Part shown: positions 63,982 to 64,000 of the stretch, one piece after another
Position numbering within the stretch: position 1 is the stretch's first letter
Layout of the letters: the number at the start of each line of letters is the position of its first letter
From: Pseudomonas reactans
GTDB taxonomy: Bacteria; Pseudomonadota; Gammaproteobacteria; Pseudomonadales; Pseudomonadaceae
Assembly: GCF_013385825.1 (NCBI RefSeq)
Contig: NZ_JACAPG010000002.1
Coordinates: 608,607 to 672,606 of the forward strand
Reading direction: 5' to 3'
DNA length: 64,000 nt
Translations under genes and position numbers: made by a program
Notes under the pieces: generated by a model
What the model was told of the DNA's origin: nothing
The model's input: only the letters and a program-made list of their open reading frames with translations
The model's database searches: none

Positions 63982-64000
63982 CTTGACGATGACCTACTCT
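63982..64000 (-). rRNA. rrf: 5S rRNA, 3' end only
   Basis: The complement of the last bases reads AGAGTAGGTCATCGTCAAG, the 3' end of pseudomonad 5S rRNA (GAGAGTAGGTCATCGTCAAG). The rest of the gene, and the rrn operon, lie beyond the window end. Confidence 0.9.

Noticed and set aside
1..64000. A CRISPR array or tRNA gene.
   Set aside because: I saw no regularly spaced repeats and no cloverleaf with the conserved GTTCGAATC-type arm in the spaces between genes.

Overview
The window reads as chromosomal DNA of a fluorescent Pseudomonas (P. fluorescens complex). The protein families fit, and the repeats include REP/REPIN palindromes of the GTAGGAGCGAGC...GCTCGCGAA type. It ends in the 3' end of a 5S rRNA gene, so it abuts an rrn operon transcribed on the minus strand. 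Most genes lie on the minus strand; the main plus-strand blocks are 38252-41121 and 55196-61785.

Layout. 145-5493: an ECF sigma/anti-sigma pair, a von Willebrand A lipoprotein and a lipoprotein group (CsgG-like, DUF4810, DUF799/GNA1162-like and one more). 5754-7936: an RDD membrane protein, a fragment resembling a second RDD gene's 3' end, unknown small genes and a polytopic signal peptidase I. 8110-19924: a CdiB/CdiA-type two-partner secretion locus. Its 2.8k-residue exoprotein ends in a VENN pretoxin region and an HNH nuclease tip. A DUF4265 candidate immunity gene follows, then an AT-rich tail of orphan small genes, including a 59-codon gene at 9031-9210. 20290-26608: pgaABCD for poly-N-acetylglucosamine (PNAG) biofilm exopolysaccharide. 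26909-34312: YdgA family, a membrane protein, and a five-gene AaeB/FUSC-type efflux operon with its MarR regulator. 34626-38083: Fic AMP-transferase, DUF2789, GT39 glycosyltransferase. 38252-41121: a translationally coupled pair (repeat-rich periplasmic protein plus DUF3142). 41251-45253: FecI-FecR-TonB receptor iron-uptake signalling set with a Fur-like site. 45328-50402: EmrAB-type MFS efflux with an outer-membrane channel and a LysR regulator. 50455-54827: TonB-like protein and a TauD/ABC sulfonate-type operon, divergent from a GntR regulator.

The most interesting system is at 56232-61785. It is a four-gene operon: a DUF3050 haem-oxygenase-like protein, an AurF-type diiron N-oxygenase, a condensation-less A-T-reductase NRPS and a polyketide-cyclase-like protein. 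This is the gene order of mgoBCAD (P. syringae) / pvfABCD (P. entomophila), related to Burkholderia ham genes, which make diazeniumdiolate (leudiazen/valdiazen) or pyrazine-N-oxide signals. In this window an imperfect inverted repeat lies upstream (56010-56050), and no mangotoxin or fragin effector genes are visible nearby. A dCache chemoreceptor gene converges on it.

Functions are assigned from reading the translated sequence and known family signatures; no database search was run. Residue numbers are hand counts.
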